From NCBI GenBank assembly GCA_035275405.1, contig DATEMU010000012.1, positions 496,001-560,000 on the forward strand: 64,000 nucleotides of DNA. Reading direction: 5' to 3'. Both the position numbers and the translations under genes were made by a program. How positions within the stretch are numbered: the stretch's first letter is position 1; each line of letters starts with the position of its first letter. Below, piece after piece: positions 8,413-18,388 of this stretch. Origin of the DNA: Phycisphaerae bacterium (GTDB lineage Bacteria > Planctomycetota > Phycisphaerae > UBA1845 > UTPLA1). A model generated the notes under the pieces. It was not told the origin of the DNA. It made no database searches and saw only the letters and a list, made by a program, of their open reading frames with translations.

Positions 8413-9273
8413 ATGGGAATCGAATCGGCTGTCATCATCGGTACCGGTACCATGGGCCGGGGGATCGCGCAGGTCTCCGCGACTGCCGGGCTTACGACGT
8501 ACCTCTACGATGTCAGCCCCGAACAGGTGAAGAAGGCCCTGGCGGAGATCGACAAGAGCCTGGGCAAACTTGTCGAGAAGGGCAAGCTCCCCGCCGACAA
8601 GGCCGGCGGCGCGAAGTCCAATTTGAAATCGTGCTCCTCGCTCGACGAGATCGCGTGGCCCAAGGTGGGCATCGTGATCGAGGCGATCTTTGAGAACTTT
8701 GAGGCCAAGGTCGCGCTGTACAAGCAGGTTCAACCGCGCCTGTCGACTGCGGCGATCCTGGCGAGCAACACGAGCAGCATCAGCATCACCAAGCTGGCGG
8801 CGGCGACGGATCGGCCTACGAAGTTCATCGGGATGCACTTTTTCAATCCCGTGCCGTTGATGACGCTGGTTGAGGTGATTCGCGGCCTGCAAACGGATGC
8901 CGCAACGATCGAGGCGGTCGAAGCGCTGGCGAAGCAGATGGGCAAGAACCCGCTGCGGTGCAACGACATGCCGGGATTTGTGAGCAATCGCGTGTTGATG
9001 CCGATGATCAACGAGGCGGCGTTCGCGCTGATGGAGAACGTGGCGGACGCGGAGACCATCGACGAGATCATGAAACAGGGCTGCAACTTCCCGATGGGCC
9101 CGCTGACGCTGGCGGATTTCATCGGGGTGGATGTTTGCTTGAATATCCTGGACGTGCTGTACCGCGATCTGGGCGATCCGAAATTCCGCCCGTGTCCCTT
9201 GCTGAAAAAGATGGTGGACGCGGGCTGGCTGGGCCGAAAGTCGGGACGTGGGTTCCACGTGTATTCGGCGTAA
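8413..9273 (+). CDS. 3-hydroxybutyryl-CoA dehydrogenase
   Basis: A 286-residue NAD(P)-dependent dehydrogenase that oxidises 3-hydroxyacyl-CoA to 3-ketoacyl-CoA. The Rossmann motif GTGTMGRG is near the N-terminus, followed by [22 protein letters not shown] contains the conserved His-Asn, and [26 protein letters not shown] and the C-terminal [11 protein letters not shown] are family signatures. The length is that of stand-alone bacterial Hbd enzymes, with no fused hydratase domain. The downstream crotonase supplies the hydratase partner, and the thiolase upstream takes the product. Confidence 0.95.
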   Translation: MGIESAVIIGTGTMGRGIAQVSATAGLTTYLYDVSPEQVKKALAEIDKSLGKLVEKGKLPADKAGGAKSNLKSCSSLDEIAWPKVGIVIEAIFENFEAKVALYKQVQPRLSTAAILASNTSSISITKLAAATDRPTKFIGMHFFNPVPLMTLVEVIRGLQTDAATIEAVEALAKQMGKNPLRCNDMPGFVSNRVLMPMINEAAFALMENVADAETIDEIMKQGCNFPMGPLTLADFIGVDVCLNILDVLYRDLGDPKFRPCPLLKKMVDAGWLGRKSGRGFHVYSA

Positions 9274-9368
9274 GTGGGGCGGCGCATGGCCGCACGTTCG
9301 TGCGGCGCGTTCATTCGCATTCTGCGAGCCGCAACCTGGGAAGAGGCGATTTCGAAAGGGCTGTCGAA

Positions 9369-10154
9369 ATGAGTCACACAGACGTTCTCTTTGAGGCGAA
9401 TGGACAGGTCGCGCGCATCACGTTTCGCGGGGACGACGGAATCAACCTGCTTTCCGTGCCGGTAATGGCGGCGGTCGAGGCGCGGCTGGATGAAATCGCG
9501 CAGCAGCCGGACATTCGCGTCCTGATATTCACGGGCGAGGGCCGGACGTTTATTGCGGGCGCGGACATTGACGAGTTGGCCAACGCTCCGGGAGATGCCG
9601 GAAAAGAGGTCGCCCGCCGCGGACAGCGGTTCATGAATCGCGTCGCCAACTTCGATCACGCTGTGACGATCGCGGCGATCAACGGGGCGGCATTGGGCGG
9701 CGGGTGCGAACTCGCGCTGGCCTGCGATCTTCGCGTGATGGCGGACACGGCGACCATCGGGTTTCCGGAAGTGCGTCTTGGACTTATCCCCGGCTGGGGC
9801 GGAACACCGAGGGCGTTTTCGCTGGTCGGTCCGGCGCGCGTGCGGCGGATGCTGCTGACCGGCGAACCGCTGACCGGGGAGGTTGCGGCGGCGGCCGGTC
9901 TGGTGGACGAATGCGTGCCGGCGGGTGAACTGGCGGCGACGACGGATCGGCTGGCCAAGGGGATTCTCTCCAACGGGCCGTCGGCGGTGCGGTTAGCCAA
10001 GCATGTGCTCTGCGCTCACGAGGCGTCGTGGCTGGAGAAGGGCTTCGCCGGGGAGGCGGAATGCTTCGGCAAGGCCTTCCGCGGGGAGGAATCGCGCGAG
10101 GGGTTGAAGGCGTTTCTCGAAAAGCGGCAACCGAGCTGGGCGGGGGCGCTGTAA
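9369..10154 (+). CDS. Enoyl-CoA hydratase/isomerase (crotonase)
   Basis: A 261-residue crotonase-fold protein that hydrates 2-enoyl-CoA. The oxyanion-hole elements are in AGADIDEL and NGAALGGGCELALACD. Two acidic residues at the catalytic positions are visible, one in GGGCELALACD and one in FPEVRLGLIPGWGG. The ATG at 9369 follows AAAGGG with reasonable spacing; the open frame further upstream overlaps the previous gene and is not used. The ninety-odd bases after the dehydrogenase hold no obvious terminator, so read-through is likely. Confidence 0.93.
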   Translation: MSHTDVLFEANGQVARITFRGDDGINLLSVPVMAAVEARLDEIAQQPDIRVLIFTGEGRTFIAGADIDELANAPGDAGKEVARRGQRFMNRVANFDHAVTIAAINGAALGGGCELALACDLRVMADTATIGFPEVRLGLIPGWGGTPRAFSLVGPARVRRMLLTGEPLTGEVAAAAGLVDECVPAGELAATTDRLAKGILSNGPSAVRLAKHVLCAHEASWLEKGFAGEAECFGKAFRGEESREGLKAFLEKRQPSWAGAL

Positions 10155-10231
10155 GGGAAGACCTCGTGATTCCGGTTGGGATTCTCCCTTCGGCGCCTTC
10201 CCGCTAAAATGCCTCGTAGCGAGGACAACGC

Positions 10232-11851
<1,620 letters not shown>

Positions 11852-11857
11852 CGCAAG

Positions 11858-12883
11858 GTGATGATTGAAGCCAAGTCAGTTCATCGAATCTACATTCTAG
11901 CCTATGCGAGCTATTTGGCGCTTTCAAGTCAGCTTGCCAGCGTTCATGCTGATGAAATACACATATTCAGGGATCCCGAAGAAAGGTTCTCTATTGGATA
12001 TACTTCAAATTGGCGAGCGATTGAAAGTTCAGACAGCAGAACTGTACTAAAACTCGAATTCGTTGATGAAGATACTTGGGCGGACTTCGGTATAGTCGTA
12101 CATTTTGTTTCTGGGCTTGCCTCGATGCATCCCCAGGAGTTTGCACGGAATGGAGTTGACCCAAAAGGCGTTTTAGCAGACTTGAAGAAGGCAGGTTTAA
12201 GAGCAAAAATTCTTGATTCGGGCCAGACGACACTCTGCAGCCAGGCGGCGGTTTTCTACGAGAGTTCCGTCGAACATACGAGCCTCAACTTAAAGATTCC
12301 AATACAACAGCTTCAAGTGATTACAATTCGACAGGGTTTTGTTTTTACTCTAACTTTTCGTACCGTTCCTCACGAGTGGCAGAGGTTTCGCGAGGAATTC
12401 GAGATTCTAGCCGGGGGCTTTCGGTTTACTGGTCCGTTGGTACACAATCAAGTAGCTGGCTTGGATTCCGGCAATGAGCACATTGCTTCCCGGCCAAACG
12501 CATCGTCCGATGAGGCAGAGAAATTAAGGATGGCGACACCTGTAGTTCTAATGTGCGTTGTCCTCGGCGCCATTATTGTGCTCGCCCTCGTTTCAAGCGG
12601 GCGCTCGAAAACCAGTACCGCAGCCGACATTGCGATCCTGAGAAATAGGAAAAAGAAGGGTCGAGTTGCTGTTCAAATCTTGATGAGTCTCATGGTGCTC
12701 AACGGTCTTTACCTTAATGGCTTGCCCCATGGCGACCTCATGACGGCAATTATTCCAGAGTTTTTCGGAATGTTCGCAGGTGCGTTCGTCATATCCTATC
12801 TAATCGTCTGGGTCTGTTATCCTCCCATGAGAATGCGCATTCCAAGAGTCGCGTCAGGAGAAGTTTCGAAGCCAGATGTATAA
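11858..12883 (+). CDS. Secreted/membrane protein of unknown function, AT-rich
   Basis: About 341 residues. A hydrophobic N-terminal signal (IYILAYASYLALSSQLASVHA) precedes an extracytoplasmic domain of roughly 170 residues starting FRDPEERFSIGYTSNW. Its pattern resembles PsbP/DUF1795-like domains: a short 'phrase' of beta strands and a final FREEFEILAGGFRF. Three hydrophobic segments follow near residues 225-245, 268-285 and 295-320. GTG 11858 and ATG 11861 are alternative starts. It begins six bases after the mutase stop but is visibly richer in A/T than its neighbours, suggesting separate acquisition. Function unknown. Confidence 0.7.
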   Translation: MMIEAKSVHRIYILAYASYLALSSQLASVHADEIHIFRDPEERFSIGYTSNWRAIESSDSRTVLKLEFVDEDTWADFGIVVHFVSGLASMHPQEFARNGVDPKGVLADLKKAGLRAKILDSGQTTLCSQAAVFYESSVEHTSLNLKIPIQQLQVITIRQGFVFTLTFRTVPHEWQRFREEFEILAGGFRFTGPLVHNQVAGLDSGNEHIASRPNASSDEAEKLRMATPVVLMCVVLGAIIVLALVSSGRSKTSTAADIAILRNRKKKGRVAVQILMSLMVLNGLYLNGLPHGDLMTAIIPEFFGMFAGAFVISYLIVWVCYPPMRMRIPRVASGEVSKPDV

Positions 12884-12919
12884 TTTGACTCCGTGATACT
12901 CTTCCTCAGAATAGAATAC

Positions 12920-13189
12920 TCAAAGCAAGCTTGCTAACGCACCCCTATTCGCTCCAGTTTCGTAGGCGCTATTCTGGAGCTCGACCAACGTGAACTGATC
13001 CCGAAGTTCCCGGAGGGCACCCCGCCATTTCAACTTGGCCGGCAACGATTTTGGCTCATTTCTCTTGTGGAGCAGCGATCGAACGAATTCATAGACTTCC
13101 TGATGGAGTCCAGGCGAGAGTTGCTGAAGAAGTTGTTCGAGTCTGGTTATGGTTTCGGCCATGGCATCGAGATCCGCTAGGGTGATCAC
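12920..13189 (-). CDS. DUF2281-like small protein (antitoxin-like)
   Basis: An 89-residue protein with PGLHQEVYEFVRSLLHKR, then LKWRGALRELRDQFTLVELQ. This matches the usual pattern of small DUF2281-type proteins found next to PIN toxins. The last 17 residues lack the expected ALEWR-type ending, so the C-terminus may be altered by a frameshift. It starts at GTG, overlapping the stop of the preceding gene by four bases (GTGA), which suggests translational coupling. Confidence 0.6.
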   Translation of the reverse strand: MITLADLDAMAETITRLEQLLQQLSPGLHQEVYEFVRSLLHKRNEPKSLPAKLKWRGALRELRDQFTLVELQNSAYETGANRGALASLL

Positions 13190-13416
13190 TCATGAATGGG
13201 ATTGCGAAGCTCGGCCGCGTTTTTTGTTATTAGTTTGGTCACGCGAGGCGGGCGAGGCCGACGCGGTAGGCTTGCGCCCAACTGTTTTTCGAATTCATCG
13301 CCCGCCTGACGATAGAACTCGATAAGCTGCTCGCGCGTCATTCCGCGAGTTTCCTCCTCGGCGGCCTTCTTCCAATCCCAGACTTCTTGAAGGCTCGGCG
13401 GCACAAAGTCATTCAT
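13186..13416 (-). CDS. Antitoxin-like protein partnering a PIN-domain toxin
   Basis: A 76-residue protein beginning MNDFVPPSLQEVWDWK, then KAAEEETRGMTREQLIEFYRQ. It is a short helical protein of the kind encoded beside PIN toxins (LQEVWxWK, then EETxxM). A strong GGAGG ribosome site precedes its ATG inside the end of the PIN gene. It overlaps the PIN gene by eight bases and the following gene by four. The role as antitoxin is inferred from context. Confidence 0.65.
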   Translation of the reverse strand: MNDFVPPSLQEVWDWKKAAEEETRGMTREQLIEFYRQAGDEFEKQLGASLPRRPRPPRVTKLITKNAAELRNPIHE

Positions 13417-13882
13417 CGAAGACCTCCGGAGGGCTCAGAATCTCAATGGGCGGATAGCCCAAGATCGCGTTGACGCCATTGAAGGCTTCACGCCGACGCC
13501 GGTTGACGAGATGTCGGTAATTCCAGCTTACCAGGATGCCAACCTTCGACACCGTCGCGATAGCAACATGCCTCGCATCCAGAAGGTGGCCCATTCGCAG
13601 GACACCGTGCTGGATGTACGCATCCGCAAGCGACCCAGCTTCGTCATCCAATTCTAGGCGGGCGGGCTGAATCTCGCCGATTAGGCTGACGAGCTTGGTT
13701 TTTCGGTCCTGCGGCGCTTTCGCCATCTCCTGAAAAACGACATCGGAGACATGGGCGACGACCTCCGGCTCCTTCTTAATTCTTTCAAAGAATGCGCGAG
13801 TGTGCGCTTGGATGTCTGGGACGTGATCGTCGAAGTAGGCATTCCAAACCGAAGAGTCGAGATAAAGCAGGAGTTTGGCCAT
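13409..13882 (-). CDS. PIN-domain protein (VapC-like ribonuclease toxin)
   Basis: A 157-residue PIN-domain protein. Acidic active-site positions are visible in YLDSSVWNAYFDD (first Asp), VVFQEMAKA (Glu) and LLDARHVAIATV (Asp), with SWNYRHLVN near the C-terminus. Such proteins are Mg-dependent RNases in type II toxin-antitoxin modules. The gene order (toxin first, two small proteins after) is unusual for VapBC but common for this PIN subgroup. I see no Shine-Dalgarno before the ATG. The locus lies inside the block that separates the two mutase genes. Confidence 0.8.
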   Translation of the reverse strand: MAKLLLYLDSSVWNAYFDDHVPDIQAHTRAFFERIKKEPEVVAHVSDVVFQEMAKAPQDRKTKLVSLIGEIQPARLELDDEAGSLADAYIQHGVLRMGHLLDARHVAIATVSKVGILVSWNYRHLVNRRRREAFNGVNAILGYPPIEILSPPEVFDE

Positions 13883-14178
13883 ATCGCCATTTTACCCGGG
13901 CGTGCCTATTTGGGTAATCCGAACAGCTTGATAGAAGTGCCTGTCGTTACGAATGTTGAGCTGATCGCGGGTTACTGGCACGCGAATTGCTAGTCCTAAT
14001 CTCGGTGTAGCTCCCGTGCAGCTTGTGACGTGGATTGGAGGGTTGCGCAACGCCGCCGGGTAGGACAAGAAACGAGACGCGAAGGGAGGTGAGGTCCAAG
14101 CATTCTGTTGCTTCCGGTGGGGGGACGAACAGGCGAGTCGCGTAGACAGATCGAAACTCCATCTTTGAGGTGACTACC

Positions 14179-14703
14179 ATGAGAGTACAAATCAAGGCGG
14201 GCATTATCTTTCTTGTTGCGTTGTGTCTGGTGCTGGTTGTTTCGATGGGCATGCAGCCGAACTGGAACGAGCCATCGGTTCCCGGCAAAGTGACAACTCT
14301 GGAACCCAACTGCGGGACCCTCCCGATGCGTTCCCTGACCTTGGTCCCCGAAGGAGCGGAAAGCGCCGCGGGCTGCATGGCGCCGACGCACATCGAGCTC
14401 GTCTTCGAACCGGCGTTGATGTCCATCATCGAAGGGCTGCCGCAGGACACGCTCGCACCCGGGATGTACCTGGAATGGGAAACGCCTGGGGGTTTCCAAA
14501 TGGTGGATAAGGACGGCATGGGTGGTGACATCGGATATCTGACGCACGACGACATTGTTTATCTCGACACGATTCGATTGGACATGTCGCCGTGGAACAA
14601 GACAGTATTTCGGTTGTTGGCCGACCAAATGTTGCCCCACCAGAAGGTCTTTCTCTATTGGCATTTGGAACCGGGCCTGGCCCAGGTGCTCCCCAGGCCC
14701 TAA
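14179..14703 (+). CDS. Secreted or membrane-anchored protein of unknown function
   Basis: A 174-residue protein with an N-terminal hydrophobic segment (AGIIFLVALCLVLVV, residues 7-21) that could be an uncleaved anchor or signal. The rest is a compact domain containing two Cys, with ELVFEPALMSIIEGLPQDTL and GMYLEWETPGGFQMVDKDG. No family is recognised. The ATG at 14179 is favoured over the GTG at 14170 because GAGGTGA lies five bases upstream of it. It is the last gene of the inserted block; a gap of 252 bases without visible genes follows. Confidence 0.65.
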   Translation: MRVQIKAGIIFLVALCLVLVVSMGMQPNWNEPSVPGKVTTLEPNCGTLPMRSLTLVPEGAESAAGCMAPTHIELVFEPALMSIIEGLPQDTLAPGMYLEWETPGGFQMVDKDGMGGDIGYLTHDDIVYLDTIRLDMSPWNKTVFRLLADQMLPHQKVFLYWHLEPGLAQVLPRP

Positions 14704-14955
14704 ATAAATAACCTGCCTTGAGTGAAGCTGGTTTGGATCGGTGCCGCGACGAATGACCGCCGCGGCGCGGCCGAACTTGGGGACCAGTGGAATCTGCGTT
14801 GTGCGGCCGAGTCAGCGAGTTTCGCAAAGCAAACCGGACCCAGGGCTGTCTTGGCGCAGGGGAGATTCTGTGCCATGATGCCGGTTTGCATCCAGTCTTT
14901 TCGCCGATGGCGGCGGAATGGAGCGGATATAAACACATTCCAAGAAAAGGGTTAG

Positions 14956-16101
14956 ATGAACGAATCCCCGGTCAGAATTCTCCTCGCCAAGGTCGGCCTC
15001 GATGGCCATGACCGCGGGGTCAAGGTGTTGGCGCGGGGGCTGCGCGATGCGGGGCTGGAGGTGATTTACACGGGGCTGTGGCAGACGCCGGCGGCGGCGG
15101 CAAAGGCGGCGATTGAGGAAGACGTCGATGTCATCGGCGTCAGCTTCCATAGTGCCGCGCATCTGACACTCGTCCCGCTCATCATGGATGAACTGACGCG
15201 GCTCGGGCGGCGCGATATTCCCGTGGTGCTCGGCGGAATCATCCCCAAGCCCGACGTGCCGGAGATGGAGAAGGCCGGGGCCGCGGCGATCCTCGAGACC
15301 GAGGCGCCGATGGAGGAGATTGTCCGCGTCGTTAAAGAGCAGGCTGCGAAGACAAAAACTGCTCGGCAGTCCGCACATCAAAATGGTACGCTCGAACGGT
15401 GGATCGACGCGTCGGGGAGAGGTGACCGCATCGCGCTCGGTCAGGTGCTGACCTGGATCGAGACTGCCCCGTCGCAGGAGCAGATCGCCAAGCGTCTACC
15501 GGCCCAAGGCGGCGGGGCGATCGTGGTTGGCGTCACCGGCGCGCCGGGCGTGGGAAAGAGCACGCTCATCGGCCGGTTGCTCAAGGAACTGCGCTCGCGC
15601 GAGAAGCAAGTGGCCGTGGTCGCGGTCGATCCCGCCAGCCCGTTGACGGGAGGCGCGCTGCTCGGTGATCGCGCGCGAATGACCCAGGCGGCAGGCGATC
15701 CGGGCGTGTTCCTGCGATCCTCCGCCAGCCGAGGCGAGTTGGGGGGTCTGGCCCCGACGACGGGTACGATGGTCCGGGCCATTGCACAGTCAAAGGTCGA
15801 CGTGCTCCTGATCGAGACGGTGGGGGCTGGTCAGAACGATGTGACGGTGCGGCATTGGGCTTCGCCGCTCGTTCTGGTGATGATGCCGGGGGCCGGCGAC
15901 GAGTTGCAGCTGGAGAAGGCAGGGATTACCGAGGTCGCGGACATTTTCGTCATCAACAAGGCGGACTTGCCCGGGGCGGATCGACTGGAGGCACAGATCA
16001 AAGAAACCCTCGGCGCAAAGAGGCCGGTGGTCAAGACGGTGGCGTCGCACGGCGAGGGGATTGGGCAGTTGGTGGATGTGATATTGGCGCACAAGAAGTA
16101 G
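14956..16101 (+). CDS. B12-binding domain fused to MeaB-type G-protein chaperone
   Basis: A 381-residue fusion. Residues 1-135 form a cobalamin-binding domain like the small domain of methylmalonyl-CoA mutase, with the DxHxxG motif DGHDRG at 16-21 (His18 would ligate cobalt) and VVLGGIIPKPD. Residues about 145-381 are a MeaB/ArgK GTPase: Walker A GVTGAPGVGKST at 192-203, ETVGAGQ at 287-293 and NKAD at 334-337. MeaB loads and protects the mutase cofactor. The domain order B12-GTPase is that of the first two-thirds of IcmF, so with the mutase at 10232-11851 it makes a split IcmF-like enzyme. AAAAGGG precedes the ATG; a TATAAA at 14928 lacks a good -35. Confidence 0.93.
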   Translation: MNESPVRILLAKVGLDGHDRGVKVLARGLRDAGLEVIYTGLWQTPAAAAKAAIEEDVDVIGVSFHSAAHLTLVPLIMDELTRLGRRDIPVVLGGIIPKPDVPEMEKAGAAAILETEAPMEEIVRVVKEQAAKTKTARQSAHQNGTLERWIDASGRGDRIALGQVLTWIETAPSQEQIAKRLPAQGGGAIVVGVTGAPGVGKSTLIGRLLKELRSREKQVAVVAVDPASPLTGGALLGDRARMTQAAGDPGVFLRSSASRGELGGLAPTTGTMVRAIAQSKVDVLLIETVGAGQNDVTVRHWASPLVLVMMPGAGDELQLEKAGITEVADIFVINKADLPGADRLEAQIKETLGAKRPVVKTVASHGEGIGQLVDVILAHKK

Positions 16102-16108
16102 AAAATCG

Positions 16109-16909
16109 ATGAAGATTCTCGCACTGGCAAAACACGTTCCCGAATCAACGACCGCAATCAAGGTCAAGGCGGATGGCTCGGGGATTGAGACGACGGGCGT
16201 GAAGTTTGTGATGAACCCGTTCTGCGAGTTCGCCGTGGAGGCGGCTTTACAGATTAAGGAGAAGAATCCCGGCGCGGCCGCGCAGATCACGACGCTGACG
16301 GTCGGGCCGGCGGCTGCCGTGGAGGTCATTCGCACGGCCTATGCGATGGGCGTCGATCATGGCGTCCATCTTTGCGACGAACTTTTCAATGGGATTGATG
16401 AGCTGGCTACGGCGCGCGTCATTGCCGCGGCGGTCAAGGACGGCGGCTACGACATTGTACTGGCCGGTAAGCACGCCATCGACTACGACAGCGGGCAAGT
16501 CGGGCCGGCACTCGCCGAATGTCTTGGCTGGCCGCACGTGGGGGCGGTCACGGCGATCGAATGGGGTGGCGATTTCAAGTCCGCGACGATCCGCCGCCGC
16601 GTCGAAGGGGCGGAGGAGGTTGTCGACATCAAATTGCCGTGCTTGCTGACCATCGACAAGGGATTGTGCGAAGCGCGCTACCCGTCCTTGCCGGGTTTGA
16701 TGAAGGCCAAAAAGCGACCCGTCGAGACGAAGAACGCCGCCGCGCTTGGTCTGTCGGCCGCCGACCTTGGTAAGGAGGCCGTCGGCACCTGGATGGGAGA
16801 GTTCGCGCCACCGCCGCCGCGGCCGCCGGGACGGATGCTGACGGGGGAACCGGCGGACATGGCCAAGGAACTCGTGCAGATTCTTCGTGACGTGGAAAAG
16901 GTCATCTAG
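16109..16909 (+). CDS. etfB: Electron transfer flavoprotein, beta subunit
   Basis: A 266-residue EtfB/FixA-type protein that accepts electrons from acyl-CoA dehydrogenases. Seen: an N-terminal AKHVPESTTAIKV, MNPFCEFAVEAALQIKE, VLAGKHAIDYDSGQVGPALAE (nucleotide-binding loop) and the signature ARYPSLPGLMKAKKRPVE. It starts eight bases after the B12-MeaB fusion and is surely co-transcribed. The alpha subunit (etfA), normally adjacent, is not in this window. The convergent recombinase gene follows. Confidence 0.93.
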   Translation: MKILALAKHVPESTTAIKVKADGSGIETTGVKFVMNPFCEFAVEAALQIKEKNPGAAAQITTLTVGPAAAVEVIRTAYAMGVDHGVHLCDELFNGIDELATARVIAAAVKDGGYDIVLAGKHAIDYDSGQVGPALAECLGWPHVGAVTAIEWGGDFKSATIRRRVEGAEEVVDIKLPCLLTIDKGLCEARYPSLPGLMKAKKRPVETKNAAALGLSAADLGKEAVGTWMGEFAPPPPRPPGRMLTGEPADMAKELVQILRDVEKVI

Positions 16910-16932
16910 CACGTCGCCCCCTTCAACGACAA

Positions 16933-16962
16933 CGGGCAGCCGATCCTCCGATCGACTGCCCG
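16933..16962. terminator. Hairpin between convergent etfB and recombinase genes
   Basis: CGGGCAG and CTGCCCG enclose a second CGATC/GATCG stem with a four-base loop and one C/A mismatch. It has no T run on either side, so it is a probable but imperfect terminator serving both genes. Confidence 0.45.
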
Positions 16963-16994
16963 CCTGAGTTCTCGCGAAAAACTGTGCCCGGTTC

Positions 16995-18017
16995 TTACGA
17001 GCGCGGGTGGCTGTTGTCGTAGTCCTTCTTGAGTTGCGTCGTCGTCACGTGCGTGTAGACCTGCGTCGTGCTGATGGACTGATGTCCGAGCAGCTCCTGG
17101 ACGCTGCGGAGATCGGCGCCGTTGTTGAGCATGTGCGTGGCGAAGGTGTGCCGCAGGGTGTGCGGGCTGATCGACGGATCGAGGCCGCACATGATCAGGT
17201 ACTTGTCGAGCTTGCGGCGGACGCTTCGGGTGCTGAGCCGCTGACCGTGCTTGTTCACGTAGAGCGGCTGATGGTCGAAGGTCGCGCTGCGCGGGTCGTT
17301 GGCCCGCATTTCCATATACCGGCGGATCGCCACCAGGGCGGTGGGGCCGATCGGCGTGACGCGTTCCTTGCGCCCCTTGCCGCGGATCCGCAGGCATTCG
17401 CCGGGGATGTCGACATCGGCAATGTTCAGGGCGACGAGTTCGCTCACGCGCACGCCCGTCGAGTAGAGCGTCTCGAGCATGGCCCGGTCGCGGGCGCCGA
17501 GGAGCGTCGTGTCGTCAGGCGTGGTCAGGAGCTTCTGAATCTGCTCGACTTCGAGGAACTTCGGCAGGCGTTTTTCCTGCTTGGGCGTTCGAATCGAAGC
17601 GACGGGGTTCGTCGAGATATAGCCCCGGCGCAGGCAGAACTTGTAGAAGCTGCGCAGCGTGGCGAGCTTTCGAGCGGCCGTCGCCTTGGAGTATTCGCGC
17701 TCCGTAAGGAACGTGAGGAACGAGCGGATCTGATTGGCGTCGGCGGCCAGGAGCTTCTGCCGAACCTGCTCAGTGTCACCGGTCGCGACCGCGGCCGGAG
17801 CCGTGGCAACGGCAGTCCCGCCGCCTCCGCCGAAGGAGGTCGGGGCGGGGCGCTTGATCGGCAAGCTGGCCTGCGCGGCGGCGGTCGGGCCACCGACCAG
17901 GAACTGGCTGAACTGGTACAGGTCCGCCGCATAGCACTTGCCGGTGTGGGGCGAGAAGTGCCGCTCAAAGCGGAGGTAGTTAAGGAAGTCTGTGACGAGC
18001 GGATGTTCTTGACTCAT
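16995..18017 (-). CDS. Tyrosine recombinase of the XerC/XerD type with a linker insertion
   Basis: A 340-residue site-specific recombinase; Xer proteins resolve chromosome dimers at dif. All catalytic positions are present: Arg190 (TGVRVSEL), Lys214 (GKGRKERV), His286 and Arg289 (HTLRH), His312 (LLGHQSISTTQ) and Tyr321. Within the N-terminal core-binding domain, residues about 41-88 form an Ala/Gly/Pro-rich segment (including five Gly in a row) absent from usual Xer proteins of about 300 residues. I chose the ATG at 18015-18017, which gives the typical start MSQEHPLVTDFLNYL; a TTG further upstream is possible. No phage or integron context is visible, so a housekeeping Xer role is likeliest. 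Confidence 0.9.
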   Translation of the reverse strand: MSQEHPLVTDFLNYLRFERHFSPHTGKCYAADLYQFSQFLVGGPTAAAQASLPIKRPAPTSFGGGGGTAVATAPAAVATGDTEQVRQKLLAADANQIRSFLTFLTEREYSKATAARKLATLRSFYKFCLRRGYISTNPVASIRTPKQEKRLPKFLEVEQIQKLLTTPDDTTLLGARDRAMLETLYSTGVRVSELVALNIADVDIPGECLRIRGKGRKERVTPIGPTALVAIRRYMEMRANDPRSATFDHQPLYVNKHGQRLSTRSVRRKLDKYLIMCGLDPSISPHTLRHTFATHMLNNGADLRSVQELLGHQSISTTQVYTHVTTTQLKKDYDNSHPRS

Positions 18018-18175
18018 GTCGCGGAACTCTTTTGGGCGATTGTCTTTCCGTATCGTATTCAACCTGGCTCAGCCGCACTCCTGGCCTTGCCCACCCCCAT
18101 CGAACACTCTCGCGCCGGGTCTAGGGGCGCTGTCGAGTTCCAGGGCCGATACCCCGGACGCTTCACCTATCGGTC

Positions 18176-18388
18176 TTACCCTGACCGGGCTTCATCTAAC
18201 TCTAATTCTATTCTGCGTCCCATCTGATAACTCAGGACGGCCGCGTCAAACCAGTCAAAATCGCTTTCGGCGTCGCTGGCGAGGCCGGCGAAGGCGGCAA
18301 TGACGTCCGCCTCGTTGCCGGGCTGGTAGCGGAACAAAAACCGGTGTTTTCCCTTAACCAGCGATAATTGCCGGACCGTCTCAGTCAT
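18176..18388 (-). CDS. Small acidic protein of unknown function
   Basis: A 70-residue protein (MTETVRQLSLVKG...) with no signal peptide, containing RFLFRYQPGNEADVIAAFAGLA and ending DEARSG. Its ATG overlaps the stop of the upstream lipoprotein gene (ATGA), indicating translational coupling in the TolB-like operon. No family recognised. The 158 bases between it and the recombinase gene hold nothing I can identify. Confidence 0.6.
   Translation of the reverse strand: MTETVRQLSLVKGKHRFLFRYQPGNEADVIAAFAGLASDAESDFDWFDAAVLSYQMGRRIELELDEARSG

Noticed and set aside
17007..18227. Long plus-strand frame opposite the Xer recombinase.
   Set aside because: No recognisable protein features, while the minus strand has every catalytic residue of a tyrosine recombinase.
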